64,000 bases of DNA from NCBI GenBank assembly GCA_012845835.1, contig JABAKD010000025.1:5278319-5342318 (forward strand), given 5' to 3'. This document shows, in pieces, positions 63,683-64,000 of the stretch. The translations under genes were made by a program, and so were the position numbers. Source of the DNA: Undaria pinnatifida. Its lineage: Eukaryota > Sar > Phaeophyceae > Laminariales > Alariaceae. The notes under the pieces were generated by a model that was given only the letters and a program-made list of their open reading frames with translations, was not told the DNA's origin and searched no databases. Each line of letters starts with the position of its first letter. Position 1 is the first letter of the stretch.

Positions 63683-64000
63683 GCCCGGGAGGGATAGGGT
63701 CCCATCCCCGGTTCAGATAATATCTCCAATTATCTATAACTCCCACCAACCGGGGACGAAAACAGCGACCCCCCGAGTCGACACCCCCGCAGGGTGTGGA
63801 AACCCTTACCCATTGGCTGATCGCTGATTAGCTGGGGCTCATGGAGCTAGCGACACCCGGAGAGGATAGAGTCCCATCCCCCGACCAGAAATCCTTCCAT
63901 ACATGTACAAATCCAACACCATTGGGACGAAAACTGATCCCCCGGGTCAATACCCCCCCCGCACGATGTGGAAACCTCAGCCCCATCGGCTGATTGCTAA
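63683..64000 (+). repeat. 172-bp tandem repeat, running off the window
   Basis: GGATAGGGTCCCATCCCC at 63,692 and AGGATAGAGTCCCATCCCC at 63,863; GGGACGAAAAC, CCCCC-GAGTCGACAC/GGGTCAATAC, GTGTGGAAACC and GGCTGAT repeat in order. At least two units. Confidence 0.8.

Overview
This is nuclear DNA of an intron-rich eukaryote. It is gene-poor and packed with repeats. The gene structures (long introns, nearly all in phase 0, full of transposon debris), a plastid-type DUF3054 protein, a crypton/DIRS-like tyrosine-recombinase relic and Harbinger-type transposase exons fit a brown alga or close stramenopile relative. That assignment is an inference. There is no prokaryotic operon structure and no CRISPR array.

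Two host genes can be assembled from exons on the plus strand. (1) 9,558-15,903: the 3' six exons of a four-helix DUF3054 membrane protein with an N-terminal coiled-coil region. The first exon(s) were not found. (2) 20,256-39,254: a complete ten-exon gene for RanGAP, the GTPase-activating protein of Ran. It encodes 457 residues: leucine-rich repeats, then an acidic tail. All nine introns are phase 0, and coding bases make up only about 7% of the 19-kb span. On the minus strand, three phase-0 exons of a Harbinger (HARBI1-like) DDE transposase lie at 57.8-57.3, 46.7-46.2 and 45.5-45.0 kb. They join in frame, but two of the three catalytic acids are replaced.

Layout: 0-2.6 kb, a broken tyrosine-recombinase element and a 510-bp inverted-repeat element; 2.6-9.5 kb, dispersed repeats, a MITE and a tRNA-derived SINE; 9.5-15.9 kb, the DUF3054 gene; 15.9-20.2 kb, intergenic; 20.2-39.3 kb, RanGAP with SINE, Ty3/gypsy, foldback, hAT-like and palindromic-array insertions in its introns; 39.3-45 kb, intergenic with a 36-bp satellite; 45-57.8 kb, transposase exons with palindromic and hAT-like elements between them; 57.8-64 kb, repeats only.

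The most interesting signals are these. A short dispersed repeat ('family G', ten copies, all on the plus strand) has a covarying hairpin and a C-rich tail, and it repeatedly sits just upstream of splice acceptors. Decayed copies of exon sequence lie in introns of both genes, twice with a family-G copy between the decayed copy and the real exon. A two-exon module is duplicated inside the DUF3054 gene. The Harbinger-derived open frame has lost its catalytic residues without losing its frame.
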